Origin: Paramagnetospirillum magneticum AMB-1
Lineage (GTDB): Bacteria; Pseudomonadota; Alphaproteobacteria; Rhodospirillales; Magnetospirillaceae
Reading direction: 5' to 3'
Assembly: GCF_000009985.1 (NCBI RefSeq)
Contig: NC_007626.1
Coordinates: forward strand, 1,954,001 to 2,018,000
DNA length: 64,000 nt
Positions 54,004-64,000 of this stretch are shown in pieces. The translations under genes were made by a program, and so were the position numbers. The notes under the pieces were generated by a model. The model ran no database searches, was not told where the DNA came from, and saw only the letters and a list, made by a program, of their open reading frames with translations. Position 1 is the stretch's first letter. Each line of letters opens with the position of its first letter.

Positions 54004-56025
54004 TCAGGCGCAGCGCACGTTGGAGAGGAAGGTCTCCACCTCGGAGTGAATGGCGGCGGCGTGGCGGGTCAGGCTGGCCGCCTCGCCGCGCACCCGGCCC
54101 GACGCGCTGCCGGTCTGGCTGGCCTCCTCGGTCACCCCGTGGATGTGGCGATTGACCTCTTCGGTGCCGCCGGCCGCCTGATTGGCGTTGCGGGCGATCT
54201 CCGAGGTGGCGGCGCTTTGCTGCTCCACCGCGGCGGCGATGGCGCTGCTGATCTCGTCCAGGCGGGCGATGATGCCGGTGATGTCCTGAAGCGCCCCGGC
54301 GGTATGGGCGCCGGCGCCCTGGACTTCGGCGACATAGGTGGTGATCTCGCCGGTGGCCCGGGCGGTCTGCTGCGCCAGCTTCTTCACCTCGGACGCGACC
54401 ACGGCGAAGCCCTTGCCGCTTTCCCCGGCGCGGGCGGCCTCGACGGTGGCGTTCATGGCCAGCAGGCTGGTCTGGGCGGCGATGTCGGTGATCAGCCCGA
54501 CCACCTGGCCGATGCGGTCGGTGCTGCTAGTCAGCCCGCCCACCAGGGAATTGGTCCGCCGGGCCATGTCCACCGCCTGGGCGGTGATGCGGGTGGAGTC
54601 CGAGACGCGCCGGCTGATTTCGGTCACCGAGGCGGACAGCTCCTCGGCGGCGGCGGCCACCGTCTGCACGTTGCAGGTAGCTTGAGTCGAGGCGGCGGCC
54701 ACGGCGGCGGCCCGCTCGGAGGTCTTGGTGGCGATGCCGGCCATGGAGGTGGAGGTGTTGTCCAGCCGGCCCACCGCCTGGCCCAGATCGCTGACCACCT
54801 TCAAGACATTGGCTTCGAACTGGCGAGCCGAGGCCTCGATATGGCTGGCCCGGGCCAGCTGGGCGAGGCGGGCCTGCTCCTGCTCGGCGGCCAGGGTTTC
54901 GGCCCGGACCATGCTGTCGCGGAACACCTGGACGGCGCTGGCCATGGCGCCGATCTCGTCCTGGCGCCCGACGCCGGGGATCGAGACGGTGTGGTCGCCT
55001 TTGGCCAGGTGGGACATGGCGTCGGTCATGCCGGTCAGGGGAACCGCCACGCCGCGGGCCAGGATCACCGAGAACAGCATGCCGCCGCCGACCGCCGCCA
55101 GGGAGGCCAGGGCCAGGGCCATGGTAAAGGTGGCGGCGCGGCGGTTGCTGCTCTGGCTGACCTCGGTGACGGCGGCCTTTTGCAGGTTGCGCACGCCGGC
55201 CGCCAAGGCCGCGAACTTCTCGCCGGTGGCCGGCATGTCCACCTCCACCACCCGGCGGGTCGAGATCATCGCGGTGGCCGTCTGGCGCATGGCGTCGCGG
55301 AAGGCGGCGACGGTGCTCCGCGCCTCGGCCAGTCCCTCGCGGTCGGCGGCGCTGCCGGTGCGGGCGTCCAGGGTGGCGGCGATGCCGTCGAAAGCATTCA
55401 GATGGCCTTCGGCGCGCTCGATGAAGGCGGGATCTCCCATGGAGATGAAGCGGGCGACGCTGAGCCGCGCCAGGGAAAGCTTTTCCTGGGCCTGGGACGC
55501 ATGGGCGACGAAATCGACCCGGCCGGCGGCCAGGGCGTCGGCCAGCAGCCTGCTCATGGTCTGGGTGGCTTTTTCCGCCGCGCCCTGCTGCAGCTTGATG
55601 CTTTCGTCGCGGCGCTGGCGGCTGGCCACCACCTGCTCGAACAAGGCGCGATAGCTGCCGACCAGGTCGCGCATCTCCACCAGGATGGCCCGGCGCTCGG
55701 CGTTGCGATGGGTGGCGACCGACTCTTCCAGTTGGCTGGCCAGGGTGGTCAGCAGCTCATTGGCCCGATCACGCATGCGGACATCGCCGGAATTGGCGAA
55801 GCCCAGGACGTTGCGGCGGGCGGCGGCGATGTCCCGGTCGATTTCCACCACCCGCTGGGCGTTGGCCGAGATGCGCCCGACCTCGCCGAGGTCGGCCATG
55901 ACATTGCTGAGGGAGACATAGCCGAGAGCCGCCAGACCGGCGGCCAGGGCGCACAGTCCCCCGGCCAGAGCGTAGATGCGGGTCCGGATGGAGAAGCGGT
56001 CGAGCAGGGTGGACTTGGCGGTCAT
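54004..56025 (-). CDS. Methyl-accepting chemotaxis protein
   Basis: A 673-residue receptor: membrane helix (about 17-37), helical periplasmic sensor (about 40-300), second helix ([22 protein letters not shown]), HAMP (about 325-380) and signalling domain with the hairpin tip ([47 protein letters not shown]). The tip reads [17 protein letters not shown], the usual E/Q-rich hairpin. A 43-bp promoter repeat lies 72 nt upstream. Confidence 0.93.
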   Translation of the reverse strand: MTAKSTLLDRFSIRTRIYALAGGLCALAAGLAALGYVSLSNVMADLGEVGRISANAQRVVEIDRDIAAARRNVLGFANSGDVRMRDRANELLTTLASQLEESVATHRNAERRAILVEMRDLVGSYRALFEQVVASRQRRDESIKLQQGAAEKATQTMSRLLADALAAGRVDFVAHASQAQEKLSLARLSVARFISMGDPAFIERAEGHLNAFDGIAATLDARTGSAADREGLAEARSTVAAFRDAMRQTATAMISTRRVVEVDMPATGEKFAALAAGVRNLQKAAVTEVSQSSNRRAATFTMALALASLAAVGGGMLFSVILARGVAVPLTGMTDAMSHLAKGDHTVSIPGVGRQDEIGAMASAVQVFRDSMVRAETLAAEQEQARLAQLARASHIEASARQFEANVLKVVSDLGQAVGRLDNTSTSMAGIATKTSERAAAVAAASTQATCNVQTVAAAAEELSASVTEISRRVSDSTRITAQAVDMARRTNSLVGGLTSSTDRIGQVVGLITDIAAQTSLLAMNATVEAARAGESGKGFAVVASEVKKLAQQTARATGEITTYVAEVQGAGAHTAGALQDITGIIARLDEISSAIAAAVEQQSAATSEIARNANQAAGGTEEVNRHIHGVTEEASQTGSASGRVRGEAASLTRHAAAIHSEVETFLSNVRCA

Positions 56026-56096
56026 GTCTTGGATCTCCCGGTGATCGGGGTGGAAGGGCGAGACAGGTTCAGGATGGGGCAGAAAGCGGCGCTTGC

Positions 56097-56139
56097 CATT
56101 CCGGCACAGGTATTTCGCGGGGCGCCGGAGGTATAGCGG
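56097..56139 (-). promoter_or_regulatory. 43-bp promoter repeat, copy A (chemotaxis receptor)
   Basis: Plus-strand form CATTCCGGCA-N2-GTATT ... CGGAGGT-N-TAGCGG, the same length and layout as copy B at 56937. It lies just upstream of the receptor gene and probably holds the promoter and an activator site. Confidence 0.6.
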
Positions 56140-56153
56140 CCGCGACGCGGCGC

Positions 56154-56167
56154 TAGACCTCCGTCTA
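56154..56167. promoter_or_regulatory. TAGAC-CTCC-GTCTA palindrome (copy 1)
   Basis: A 14-bp dyad followed by TCGGG; the same CTAGAC-N4-GTCTATCGGG occurs at 57692. It resembles a site for a dimeric NarL-type regulator and is upstream of the receptor gene. Confidence 0.55.
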
Positions 56168-56551
56168 TCGGGTTGGCGAGCCGCACGCGGCCAGGACCTG
56201 CGCCGTGGCCTCCCTGAGGGCCTGACGGGTGAATGGCTTGGCCAGGATGGCTTGCGCTCCGGCCGATTTCATGGCGTCGACGGACGGGTGGGACAGTCCG
56301 CCCATGCCGCCGGTCATGGCGATCACCGGCAATCGGGGCTGCCGGCTGCGGATGGCCGCCATCAGCGACATTCCGTCGCCGCCGGGCATGAAGACGTCGG
56401 TGACCACCAGGTCGATGGTTCCGCTGTCGATCAGCGTCAGGCACTCCCGGCCGTTGGCGGCGACCTCCACCCAGTGGCCGTCGCGTTCCAGCATGGTGGC
56501 GACCACCTCGCGCAGATCGGAATCATCGTCGGCAACGGCGATGCGGATCAT
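56165..56551 (-). CDS. CheY-like single-domain response regulator
   Basis: A 128-residue REC domain: acidic pair ADDDSDL, phospho-Asp in [15 protein letters not shown], Thr in VIAMTGG and Lys in LAKPFTRQ. No output domain. ATG 56551 has AGGA upstream, 11 nt after the coiled-coil gene stop. It is probably a phosphorelay or chemotaxis intermediate for nearby kinases. Confidence 0.9.
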   Translation of the reverse strand: MIRIAVADDDSDLREVVATMLERDGHWVEVAANGRECLTLIDSGTIDLVVTDVFMPGGDGMSLMAAIRSRQPRLPVIAMTGGMGGLSHPSVDAMKSAGAQAILAKPFTRQALREATAQVLAACGSPTR

Positions 56552-56562
56552 GGCGTTCCTCA

Positions 56563-56877
56563 TCAAGCGGCCCGGCGGGCGCGGCCGGGAAACCGGCCGG
56601 CGAGGTAATCGTCCATGATGGAGGCGAGGCGGCGGGACTTGTCGCCCAACTCGCAGATGCCGGCATGAATGCCGCTCAGTTCATCGTCGTAGCGCCGCAG
56701 GTTGGTCTCGATGCGCTTGATCGTGACGCCGAGCGCCGCGGTGTTGTCCGCCAGCCGGCGATTTTCGCGCGAGATGGTGCCGTAGGCGGCCTCCATCTCG
56801 CGGCAGGATTGCTGCATGCTGGCGATGCTGCGGGCCAGGCTTTCCCGGCAGCGGCTCATGCGGTGGTCGATGGTCAT
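56563..56877 (-). CDS. 104-residue coiled-coil protein (paralog 2)
   Basis: Same length as the protein at 53660, and the last 50 residues align: KRIETNLRRYDDE and ELGDKSRRLASIMDDYLAGR against KRIETGLERYDAH and DIGHKSRELATIMDDYLSGQ. The N-terminal half is also helical. It is in an operon with the CheY-like gene; copy B of the 43-bp repeat lies 60 nt upstream. No family recognised. Confidence 0.65.
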   Translation of the reverse strand: MTIDHRMSRCRESLARSIASMQQSCREMEAAYGTISRENRRLADNTAALGVTIKRIETNLRRYDDELSGIHAGICELGDKSRRLASIMDDYLAGRFPGRARRAA

Positions 56878-56936
56878 GGCGGGCTCCTCCCCCGGTGTCG
56901 AACGGGAGGAAGCATGGCGCGAGCCCGGGCCGGGCG

Positions 56937-56979
56937 CATTCCGGCAGACGTATTCCGGCGGGCGGCGGAGGTCTAGCGG
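56937..56979 (-). promoter_or_regulatory. 43-bp promoter repeat, copy B (coiled-coil/CheY operon)
   Basis: CATTCCGGCA-N2-GTATT ... CGGAGGTCTAGCGG. It shares almost every position with copy A and also contains ATTCCGGC twice, 15 nt apart. Its right end GGAGGTCTAGCGGGCGC matches GGAAGTCTATCGGGCGC at 57698. Confidence 0.6.
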
Positions 56980-57004
56980 GCGCCGCCAAGGGTATGGGGG
57001 ATGG

Positions 57005-57646
57005 CTACTGGACCGCGTCCGCCACCAGGCCGCCGCGCACCGCCGTGACGGCGGCGTGGGAACGGTTCTTCACCCCCAGCTTCTGAAAGATGCGGGTGAG
57101 GTGGAGCTTGATGGTGACCTCCTGAAGGTCCAATTGCCGGGCGATCTCCTTGTTGGAGGCGCCGGCGACGATCAGGGCCAGGACTTCCATCTCGCGCGAG
57201 GTGAAGAGCGACGGGTCCAGGGTGGGAGTGGCGGGAGCGGCGGGTTTGGACGGCAGGGCGGCGAACTCGGCGGGCACATAGGTGCCGCCCGCGCCCACGA
57301 GGCCCACGGCCTGGATGAATACCCTGCTTTCCAGGGTCTTGGGCAGGAAGCCCCTGGCCCCCGCCGCGATGCAGGCGCGCACGGCGTCGTCGTCGGCCAC
57401 CCCGGACATGATCGCCACGGGCGTGCCCCTGGCGGCGGCGATGGCGGTGGGAATCCCCTCCACCCCGTTCATGCCCGGCATGGAATAATCGAGCATGACC
57501 AGATCCACGCTTTCCCGCTCGAGCAGGGCCAGCGTGTCGGCCAGATTGCGGGCGGTATGGAAGCTTCCCGCAGGGAACGCCTTCTCCAACTGGCCCAGCA
57601 CCGCCTCCAGATAGAGCGGATGGTCGTCGGCGATGATGATTCTCAT
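57005..57646 (-). CDS. NarL/FixJ-family response regulator (LuxR-type HTH)
   Basis: A 213-residue regulator: REC (IIIADDHPLYLEAV; phospho-Asp in LVMLDYSMPGMNG; Lys in FLPKTLES) and LuxR helix-turn-helix (LFTSREMEVLALIVAGASNKEIARQL, then VTIKLHLTRIFQKLGVKNRSHA). ATG 57646 is preferred over an upstream TTG. It is divergent from a hybrid kinase, with a TAGAC-N4-GTCTA palindrome between them, so self-control is likely. Confidence 0.9.
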   Translation of the reverse strand: MRIIIADDHPLYLEAVLGQLEKAFPAGSFHTARNLADTLALLERESVDLVMLDYSMPGMNGVEGIPTAIAAARGTPVAIMSGVADDDAVRACIAAGARGFLPKTLESRVFIQAVGLVGAGGTYVPAEFAALPSKPAAPATPTLDPSLFTSREMEVLALIVAGASNKEIARQLDLQEVTIKLHLTRIFQKLGVKNRSHAAVTAVRGGLVADAVQ

Positions 57647-57692
57647 CTTGGCGCACCCCTGGAAAAACAACTGGAAGGTTCTACCCCGCCAC

Positions 57693-57706
57693 TAGACGGA
57701 AGTCTA
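57693..57706. promoter_or_regulatory. TAGAC-GGAA-GTCTA palindrome (copy 2)
   Basis: A 14-bp dyad within CTAGAC-N4-GTCTATCGGG, between the divergent NarL-type regulator and hybrid kinase genes. Same extended form as at 56153. Confidence 0.6.
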
Positions 57707-57716
57707 TCGGGCGCTG

Positions 57717-57730
57717 TACCGATGCCGGTA
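57717..57730. promoter_or_regulatory. TACCG-N4-CGGTA palindrome
   Basis: A second 14-bp dyad, 10 nt after the TAGAC palindrome and in the same divergent promoter region. Confidence 0.45.
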
Positions 57731-57787
57731 GAGCTGCCACCATTAGCGCTCCGCTTTCAACACGGCCGGGGGTAAATTCGCCGGGGC

Positions 57788-60700
57788 ATGAAAGACACCG
57801 ATTCGCATCCGACAAAGGCTCGCCGGTGGCGGCTTCCCTGGCACGGCGCCGCTGTGGCCGCCGACGTCCCGGAAATGGGCGACGTCCCGGAAACGGGCGG
57901 CGGCCCCGCCGTGGCCGCGGCGGATTGCCTGTGGAGCGTGGACGCCCGGGGAAGGCTGATCGCCCTGTCGGCGCCCCTGGGCGTCTCCTTGCCGCTGCCG
58001 TGGTGGCGGGTGGTTCGCCTGGAGCGGACGGACCGCCGTGCCCTGGCCATCAGCCTGAAGAGCGGACAGCCGTTCAGCGGCCTGCGGGCCAGTCTTCGAC
58101 GGGGACCCCTGGCGGGAACCGGGCTGGACCTGTCGGGGCGCGGGCGTCATGGCGGCTGGAGCGGCGCGGCGCTGGTGCGCGATGATCCGCCGCTTCCCGA
58201 CTTCGGCACGGATGGCCGGCGCGGTGCCGACCTGATCCAGGCGGTGCTGGAGCAGACGGCGACGGCCCTGGCCGTCGGCACCGTCTTCGTCGCCCGGCGC
58301 GAGCGCGACGGCACCTTGATTCCGGAATTCGCCGCCGCCGACCCGGCGGTGGGCGGCGACATCGTCGGCCACCCCTATCGCAGCCTGGGCACCGCCTGCG
58401 GAGACGTGCTGTCCACCGGACGTCCCCTGGTGGTCGCCGCCGGCCTTGACGAGCGCTATCCCCTGCTTGGGCGGTTCCGCCGCCTGGGCGTCACCGCCTA
58501 TGCCGGAGCGCCGCTGTTCGATGGCTCCGAGGCTCCCGGCGGTGTGCTGGTCGCCTTGGGGACGTCGCCCTTCGACGACCCGTCCAGGGTCGAGGCGATT
58601 CTTGCCGCCGCCGCCCGGTGCGTCGCCCCCCATTTCCGCGCCGCCCTGGAAGAGCGCCGCCTGTCGCATGCGGCCGCGCGCTTCTCCTCCCTGCTGGATA
58701 ATCTGCCCGGCATGGCCTACCGCGTCCGCATGTCCCCCGACGGCCGGCGGCGAATGCTTTACGCCAGCCAGGGCGCCGAGCGGCTGATCGGCATCACTCC
58801 GGCCGAGATGTGCCGCCTGCCCTCCGATCGCCTGCTGGAACTGCGCCATCCCGACGACCGCGAGCGCACCCTGGCCGATACCATCGACCGGCTGGGCCGG
58901 CAGGACGAGGTCTCTCTGCGGTGGCGGCTGGCGCGGCCGAGCGGGACGGTCTCGTGGGTGCGGTCCAGCGAGCGGCTGGTCGGCCGCGACGGCGCCGACC
59001 TCCTGGTCGAAGGGTTGCTGCAGGATTGCGGTGCCGAGGTCGAGGTCGAGGACGAACTGGCCCGCCGGGTCCGCGAATTGAAGGCGGTGGCCGACTATGC
59101 TCCCGACTGGGAAAGCTGGCTGGACGAGGACGGCGGCCTGCGTTGGCTCAGTCCCGGCGTCGAGAAGGTCACCGGCTACACGGTCGAGGAATGCCGGGCC
59201 CTTGCCGGCTATCCGCGCAGCCTGGTCTGCGACGAGGATCTGGGTGTCTTCGACACCGCCATGGCCGCCGCCGGAGCGGGATCGGCCGTGGCCGACATCG
59301 ACATCCGCATCCGCCGGCGCTGGGGCGAGGCGAGCTGGTGCTCGCTCTCCATCCAGCCGGTGATCGCCGATGGCCATCCCGCCGGCCTGCGCCTGTGCAT
59401 CCGGCGTATCGACCGGCGCAAGGCGGCCGAGCAGATGCTGCACCAGCGCGAGGAGGAGATCGCCCGGGTTCTGGCCGCCCTCGATCTCGTGCGCGAGGCG
59501 GTGATCGTCAGCAATGCCGAGGGCACCATCTCCTATGCCAATGCCGCCGCCGCCCGGCTCCTGGGCTTCGAGGCCGCCGCCGCCCTGCGCGGCCATCCCT
59601 GGCGGACCCTGGGGCTGGCCGGATCCTCCTCGGCGCCCTTCCTGGACATCATCGAATCCTCCCTGGCCAGCCGGGGGGCCTGGAGCGGCGAACTGGTGCT
59701 GGGGCAGGGGGAGGGCGCCATCTATCTCGACACCCGCTTCGCCCGCATGCCCCAGGACGGATTCATCGCGGTGCTGACCGACATCGGGGCGCGCAAGCTG
59801 GCCGACGAGCAACTGCGCGAGAACCAGGAACGCTATCGCGCCCTGTTCGAGACGGCCGGCGACGCCATCTTCCTGATGGAAGGCGCCGGCATCATCGACT
59901 GCAATCCCCGGGCGGAAGCCGTCTTCGGCCACGGCCGCGGCGAACTTCAGGGGCACGGTCTGCACGATTTCGCTCCGCCCCGCCAGACCGATGGCCGCGA
60001 GTCCAAGGTGGTGGCGGCGGGATTGCTGGCCAAGGCGCTGGGCGGCCATCCCCAGGCCTATGAATGGCTGGGCCGCCACAAGGACGGTTCGCTGATCCAT
60101 CTCGACGTGACCCTGACCTGCGTCCCCCGGCGAGGGCGGCCCTATCTGGTGGCGGTGGTTCGCGACGTTACCGAGCGGCGGCGGCGCGAGGACGAGCAAA
60201 GGCACCTGGAACAGCAACTGGCCCAGGCCCGCAAGCTCGAGGCCCTCGGCCAGCTGGCCGGCGGCGTGGCCCATGATTTCAACAACATCCTGGGGGCGAT
60301 CCGCGGCTTCGCCGACCTGCTGAGCGACGAGGTTCCGGCCGGGTCGCCGGGCGAGCGCTATGTGCGCCGCATCCTGACCGCCAGCGACCGCGCCAAGGGC
60401 GTGGTCCGCCAGATTCTCGCCTTCTCCCGCCGCAGCGAGGTGTCGCACGGCACCGTTGATCTGGGGCGTCTGGCCGAGGAATGCCTGGGGCTGCTGCGGG
60501 CCAGCCTTCCCGCCACCACCGGCCTGACCTTCAACCACGGTGCGGGGGCTGCCGGCACCGTGGTCGACGGCGATCGCGACCAGTTGAGCCAGGTCATTCT
60601 TAACCTGGTGATCAATGCCAACGATGCCCTGGACGGGGTGCCGGGCGACATTCAGGTCATCGTGGCCCGGTCCGGCGACGGGGCGGAACTGCGCCGCCTG

Positions 60701-61444
60701 ACCAGCCGCACCCGGCCCGAGCTGGCCCTGGCGGTGGAGGTGGAGACCGATGCCGGCGGCGGAGTCACGGCCTTCACCGGCCGTTTCGATCCCGACCGTC
60801 CCCATGTGACGCTCAGCATCATCGACAGCGGACCCGGCATTCCCCAGGCGGTGATCGCCCATGCCTTCGACCCGTTCTTCACCACCAAGGCGGCGCGCCA
60901 AGGCACCGGCCTCGGCCTGGCCGTGGTTCACAGTATCGTCCTGGCCCATCATGGCGCCATCGTGGTGCGCAGCCATCCCGACCGGGGATGCCGCTTCGAC
61001 ATCGTCCTGCCCATGGGCCAGGGTGATGCTGCCGCCGAGATGGCCGTGTCCGGCACGGAGGCGGCCTTGCCCCCCGGCACCCGGGTGCTGGTGGTGGATG
61101 ACGACGCCGATTTCGGCGACATGATCCTGGCCATGCTGGAACATCGCGGCGTTGAGGCGGCGGTGGTGTCCTCGCCGCTGGATGCACTCGAGGTCCTGCG
61201 CGATCATCCCGACGCCTGGGATGTCATGGTGACCGACCAGACCATGCCGGGCATGCGGGGCATCGATCTGGTCAAGGCGGTCAAGGCCATCCGGCCCGAT
61301 CTGCCCTGCCTGATCTGCACCGGCTATCCCGAGGCCCTGGACGAGGCCGCCCTGACCAAGGCCGGGGTCTTCGCCCTGCTGCACAAGCCGGTGGACTTCC
61401 CCCATTACTTCGCCCAGCTGGCCCGGGCCTTGGCGGTTGATTAG
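57788..61444 (+). CDS. Soluble hybrid sensor kinase (GAF-PAS4-HK-REC)
   Basis: A 1218-residue protein with no membrane helix. Order: GAF domain (about 135-290), about four PAS domains (300-815), HisKA with [15 protein letters not shown], HATPase_c ([26 protein letters not shown]) and a C-terminal REC ([33 protein letters not shown]). The H-box AHDFNN is of the NtrB-like group that acts through a C-terminal receiver. It is divergent from the NarL-type regulator, a likely partner. Its stop overlaps the facing kinase gene. Confidence 0.92.
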   Translation: MKDTDSHPTKARRWRLPWHGAAVAADVPEMGDVPETGGGPAVAAADCLWSVDARGRLIALSAPLGVSLPLPWWRVVRLERTDRRALAISLKSGQPFSGLRASLRRGPLAGTGLDLSGRGRHGGWSGAALVRDDPPLPDFGTDGRRGADLIQAVLEQTATALAVGTVFVARRERDGTLIPEFAAADPAVGGDIVGHPYRSLGTACGDVLSTGRPLVVAAGLDERYPLLGRFRRLGVTAYAGAPLFDGSEAPGGVLVALGTSPFDDPSRVEAILAAAARCVAPHFRAALEERRLSHAAARFSSLLDNLPGMAYRVRMSPDGRRRMLYASQGAERLIGITPAEMCRLPSDRLLELRHPDDRERTLADTIDRLGRQDEVSLRWRLARPSGTVSWVRSSERLVGRDGADLLVEGLLQDCGAEVEVEDELARRVRELKAVADYAPDWESWLDEDGGLRWLSPGVEKVTGYTVEECRALAGYPRSLVCDEDLGVFDTAMAAAGAGSAVADIDIRIRRRWGEASWCSLSIQPVIADGHPAGLRLCIRRIDRRKAAEQMLHQREEEIARVLAALDLVREAVIVSNAEGTISYANAAAARLLGFEAAAALRGHPWRTLGLAGSSSAPFLDIIESSLASRGAWSGELVLGQGEGAIYLDTRFARMPQDGFIAVLTDIGARKLADEQLRENQERYRALFETAGDAIFLMEGAGIIDCNPRAEAVFGHGRGELQGHGLHDFAPPRQTDGRESKVVAAGLLAKALGGHPQAYEWLGRHKDGSLIHLDVTLTCVPRRGRPYLVAVVRDVTERRRREDEQRHLEQQLAQARKLEALGQLAGGVAHDFNNILGAIRGFADLLSDEVPAGSPGERYVRRILTASDRAKGVVRQILAFSRRSEVSHGTVDLGRLAEECLGLLRASLPATTGLTFNHGAGAAGTVVDGDRDQLSQVILNLVINANDALDGVPGDIQVIVARSGDGAELRRLTSRTRPELALAVEVETDAGGGVTAFTGRFDPDRPHVTLSIIDSGPGIPQAVIAHAFDPFFTTKAARQGTGLGLAVVHSIVLAHHGAIVVRSHPDRGCRFDIVLPMGQGDAAAEMAVSGTEAALPPGTRVLVVDDDADFGDMILAMLEHRGVEAAVVSSPLDALEVLRDHPDAWDVMVTDQTMPGMRGIDLVKAVKAIRPDLPCLICTGYPEALDEAALTKAGVFALLHKPVDFPHYFAQLARALAVD

Positions 61445-64000
61445 GTCCTTTCCGGCGACGGCAGGATTTCGCGGATGGTGGCGAACAGGGCGTTCACGTC
61501 CAGGGGCTTGGCCAGGTAGCGGACGCATCCGGCCTCCAGGGCCTGGCGGATGGTCCCGGCGGTGGCATCGGCCGACAGCGCCACCACGGGGATGGCGCTG
61601 ATCTCAGGAATCGCCTTGAGACGGCGTAGCGCCTCGATCCCGCTCAGCCCCGGCAGGTTGATGTCGAGCAGGATCATGTCCGGATGGGCAACGGCGGCGA
61701 TTTCCAGGCCGATCTCCGCGGTGGGGCTGGTCAACAAGGTGAAGTCGGATAATTCCGCCACCAGATCCTGCATCAGCTGCACATTGGCCGGGTTGTCCTC
61801 CACATAGAGAATGGTGCGGCCGCCCTCCACCCTGATATTGGCCGAGGACAGCTCCCTGCCGTCATGCCGGGCGGCGGCGGCCGGATGGCCGGCGGCGGCG
61901 GGAACCTCGACCCAGAAGGTGGTGCCTCGCCCGGTGGCGGTCTCGAAGCCGATGCGCCCGCCCATGGCCTCGACCAACTGCTTGGAGATGGTCAGTCCGA
62001 TGCCGGTTCCCTCGATCTCGGTGGCTTCCGCCCCCAGCCGGTTGAAGGGCCGGAACAGCAGCGCCTGCTTTTCCGGAGCGATGCCCGGCCCCCGATCGGT
62101 CACCACGAAACGGACGCTGTCCGCCGCGCCCGGCTCCATGGTCAGGGTCACCGTCCCTCCCGACGCGCCGTATTTCACGGCGTTGGACGTCAGGTTGAGC
62201 AACACCTGCTTGAAGCGGGTGTAGTCCACCCGCAGATGACTGGCCGTGGCTCCCGGCACGCTGGCATCGACCATGGCCACCCTGCCGCCGGCATAGGCCC
62301 GCGTCAGGTCCATGACCTCGTCGAACAGTGGGCGGGCCTCGACCTCCTCCAGCGAGAGGGCCAGGTTGCCGGCCTCGATCCGGGCGAGGTCCAGCACCTC
62401 GTTGATCAGCTGCAACAGGTGCTGCCCGCCCTTGATGATGCACTGGGCCTGGCCTCGCTGCTTGTCGGTCAGGGGACTGGACCGGCTGGTCTCCAGCAAT
62501 TGCGCGAAGCCGAGAATGGCGTTCAGGGGCGTGCGCAATTCGTGGCTCATGGAGGACAGGAAATCAGACTTGGCCTGATTGGCGCTGTCGGCGGCCTCCT
62601 TGGCCAGCCGCAATTCCTGCTGGTGGCGTTCCAGGTTGGTCAGGGCGTTGCGGAGCGATTCCTCGGCGTACTGACGCTCGTTGATTTCCTGCTGGAGGCT
62701 GGCGGTACGCTCGGCGACCCGAGCTTCCAACTGGTCGCGGGCGGCGGTCAGCTGGGCCTCGGCATGCTTGCGTTCCGCCACCTCGGCGGCCAGGGCGGCG
62801 TTAATGCGGGTCAGGTCCTCGCCCCGGCTTTGCAGTTCGGCATAGAGGATGGCGTTCTGCAGGAATCCGCTCACCTCGTTGGCCAGGGTCTCCATGAAGC
62901 TCATCCGCCGGTCCAACTCGCCGGAGGTGGCGATGGTGCCGAAGGCCAGAACGCCGAACACCTGATCGCCACGCCCAAGGGGAAGCGCCACCACCGTTCC
63001 CAGGCCGCTTTCTGCGCAGCGCATGCCGTCTTCGTCGGCCAGGGCGTTGGAGTAAATCGTTTCACCGATGCTGAAGGCGCGGTGGCACAGGCATTGATCG
63101 GCCTCGGTGCAGGCCGGCGACGGGCCGGGCTCTCCGCCGCGCCAGTGGATGGCCCGCAGCACCGGGGCTTCCCCGGCCTGGCGCAGGAACAGCATGGCCA
63201 CGTCGGCGCCCACCACCGGCAGGGTCTCCTGGACGGTGATGGTCGCCAGATCCTCAAGGACGACGGTGGCCCCCAAGGTTTGGGCCAGGTGGTGCAGCGT
63301 GGCGATCTCGGCGGTGCGCCGGCGCTCTTGCGCCTCGGCCTTTCGCAGTTCGGTGACGTCGCGCAGGCTGATGACTGAAAGCCGCTCGTCACCGATGCCG
63401 ACCGCGAAGAGATTGGCTTCGGCCAGCAACGGGCGGCCGTCGCCCCGCTGGCCGGCGATATCTCTCCGCTCGCCGGCGGCGGCCAGGCCGGGGGCCAGTC
63501 CGTCCATCAAGCGCCCTTGCAGTGGCGCGGGCAGCGGGGTGTCGTCCAGGCGGCGGTCGGCCACCTGGGCCGCAGGCACGGCCAGCATCTCCTCGGCGGC
63601 GGGGTTGAAGGCGACCACCGTCCGGTCGGCCCCGATGGCGACGAAGGCGTCCATGGAGCCCTGGATGATGGCCCTTTGCCGGGCCTCGCTCTCGGCCAAT
63701 TGGGCGCGCGACCGGTCGAGGCGGCGGTAAGGCGCCCGCACCACCGCCACGAACAGCCCCTGGTACAGCAGGTAGAACCCCGCCACCTTGTAGCTGTGCC
63801 CCATGACGTTGAAGATATCGGTGGTCCGCTGCCAGGCGGTGAAATACAGCTCGGACAGCACCATCACCCAGGCGGCGCTCACCAGCCAATGGCGGTTGGC
63901 CAGGTCGCGCTTTCGCCACAGCAGGGGAATGGCCGCCAGCAGCATGATGATGACAGCCCACTCCACCCCGATCTTGAAGGGGGTGAGCCCCTGGCCCCGC
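61441..64000 (-). CDS. Membrane hybrid histidine kinase, 5' end beyond the window
   Basis: The reading frame stays open to the last base of the window, so the gene starts outside. Visible: the end of a MASE3-like membrane sensor ([43 protein letters not shown]), PAS (about 90-210 of the visible part), GAF (about 230-390), coiled coil, HisKA ([21 protein letters not shown]), HATPase_c ([27 protein letters not shown]) and REC ([21 protein letters not shown]). Its stop overlaps the end of the opposite kinase by 4 nt. Confidence 0.9.
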   Translation of the reverse strand, partial: RGQGLTPFKIGVEWAVIIMLLAAIPLLWRKRDLANRHWLVSAAWVMVLSELYFTAWQRTTDIFNVMGHSYKVAGFYLLYQGLFVAVVRAPYRRLDRSRAQLAESEARQRAIIQGSMDAFVAIGADRTVVAFNPAAEEMLAVPAAQVADRRLDDTPLPAPLQGRLMDGLAPGLAAAGERRDIAGQRGDGRPLLAEANLFAVGIGDERLSVISLRDVTELRKAEAQERRRTAEIATLHHLAQTLGATVVLEDLATITVQETLPVVGADVAMLFLRQAGEAPVLRAIHWRGGEPGPSPACTEADQCLCHRAFSIGETIYSNALADEDGMRCAESGLGTVVALPLGRGDQVFGVLAFGTIATSGELDRRMSFMETLANEVSGFLQNAILYAELQSRGEDLTRINAALAAEVAERKHAEAQLTAARDQLEARVAERTASLQQEINERQYAEESLRNALTNLERHQQELRLAKEAADSANQAKSDFLSSMSHELRTPLNAILGFAQLLETSRSSPLTDKQRGQAQCIIKGGQHLLQLINEVLDLARIEAGNLALSLEEVEARPLFDEVMDLTRAYAGGRVAMVDASVPGATASHLRVDYTRFKQVLLNLTSNAVKYGASGGTVTLTMEPGAADSVRFVVTDRGPGIAPEKQALLFRPFNRLGAEATEIEGTGIGLTISKQLVEAMGGRIGFETATGRGTTFWVEVPAAAGHPAAAARHDGRELSSANIRVEGGRTILYVEDNPANVQLMQDLVAELSDFTLLTSPTAEIGLEIAAVAHPDMILLDINLPGLSGIEALRRLKAIPEISAIPVVALSADATAGTIRQALEAGCVRYLAKPLDVNALFATIREILPSPERT

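Noticed and set aside
54046..56136. A 696-codon plus-strand frame over the chemotaxis receptor
   Set aside because: Gly-rich nonsense translation; the receptor on the minus strand is complete.
57743..61528. A 1261-codon minus-strand frame over the hybrid kinase
   Set aside because: Low-complexity Gly/Gln/His-rich translation with no domain, antisense to a complete multi-domain kinase.

Overview
The window is GC-rich, gene-dense chromosomal DNA from an alphaproteobacterium. The order trpE-ppiD-tpiA-secG-pyrG-kdsA-eno, the many sensor kinases, HD-GYP/EAL and chemotaxis proteins, and the sulfur-oxidation genes suggest a Rhodospirillales organism of the Magnetospirillum type. The taxon is an inference; no rRNA or tRNA gene is present to fix it.

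Layout. 1-10380 holds housekeeping genes (trpE start, ppiD, tpiA, secG, pyrG, kdsA, eno). An inserted sulfide module (DsrE-like, TusA-like, sulfide:quinone oxidoreductase-like flavoprotein, DUF1641) lies at 2551-4985. 10378-13540 has a methyltransferase and a solute-binding protein/histidine kinase pair. 13627-18950 is a full arsenic operon (arsR, two LMW-phosphatase-type arsC, acr3, a glutaredoxin-type arsC, arsD, arsA) followed by a second arsR. An ECF sigma factor and MFS gene follow, preceded by the same operator as the second arsR. 21096-22234 carries a divergent AhpD-like/rubrerythrin pair. 22331-29380 is a giant hybrid kinase with two HD-GYP response regulators. 29476-34437 is a creD/GH3 operon divergent from creBC.

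The most interesting part is 34700-53650, a sulfur-nutrition island. It holds a CBS-domain cysteine synthase, an Rrf2-family regulator, and an operon for a Family 2A encapsulin nanocompartment: serine acetyltransferase, DUF2325 protein, SrpI-like shell, and a cysteine desulfurase with a long disordered cargo-loading N terminus. An EAL phosphodiesterase is divergent from it. Beyond lie a seven-gene sulfonate/nitrate-type ABC operon with a Crp-type regulator and a sulfotransferase, an NrtS-like protein, an arylsulfotransferase-like protein, and a second ABC operon ending in a broken AprA-like flavoprotein gene. Upstream of most of these units I find variants of one AT-rich motif (core CTACTAGAT). 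I propose it is the operator of a sulfur-starvation regulon that includes the encapsulin, with the Rrf2 protein as the first candidate regulator.

53660-64000 is a signalling region: two paralogous 104-residue coiled-coil proteins, a methyl-accepting chemotaxis protein, a CheY-like protein, a NarL-type regulator and two large PAS/GAF hybrid kinases. Their promoters share 43-bp repeats and a TAGAC-N4-GTCTA palindrome.
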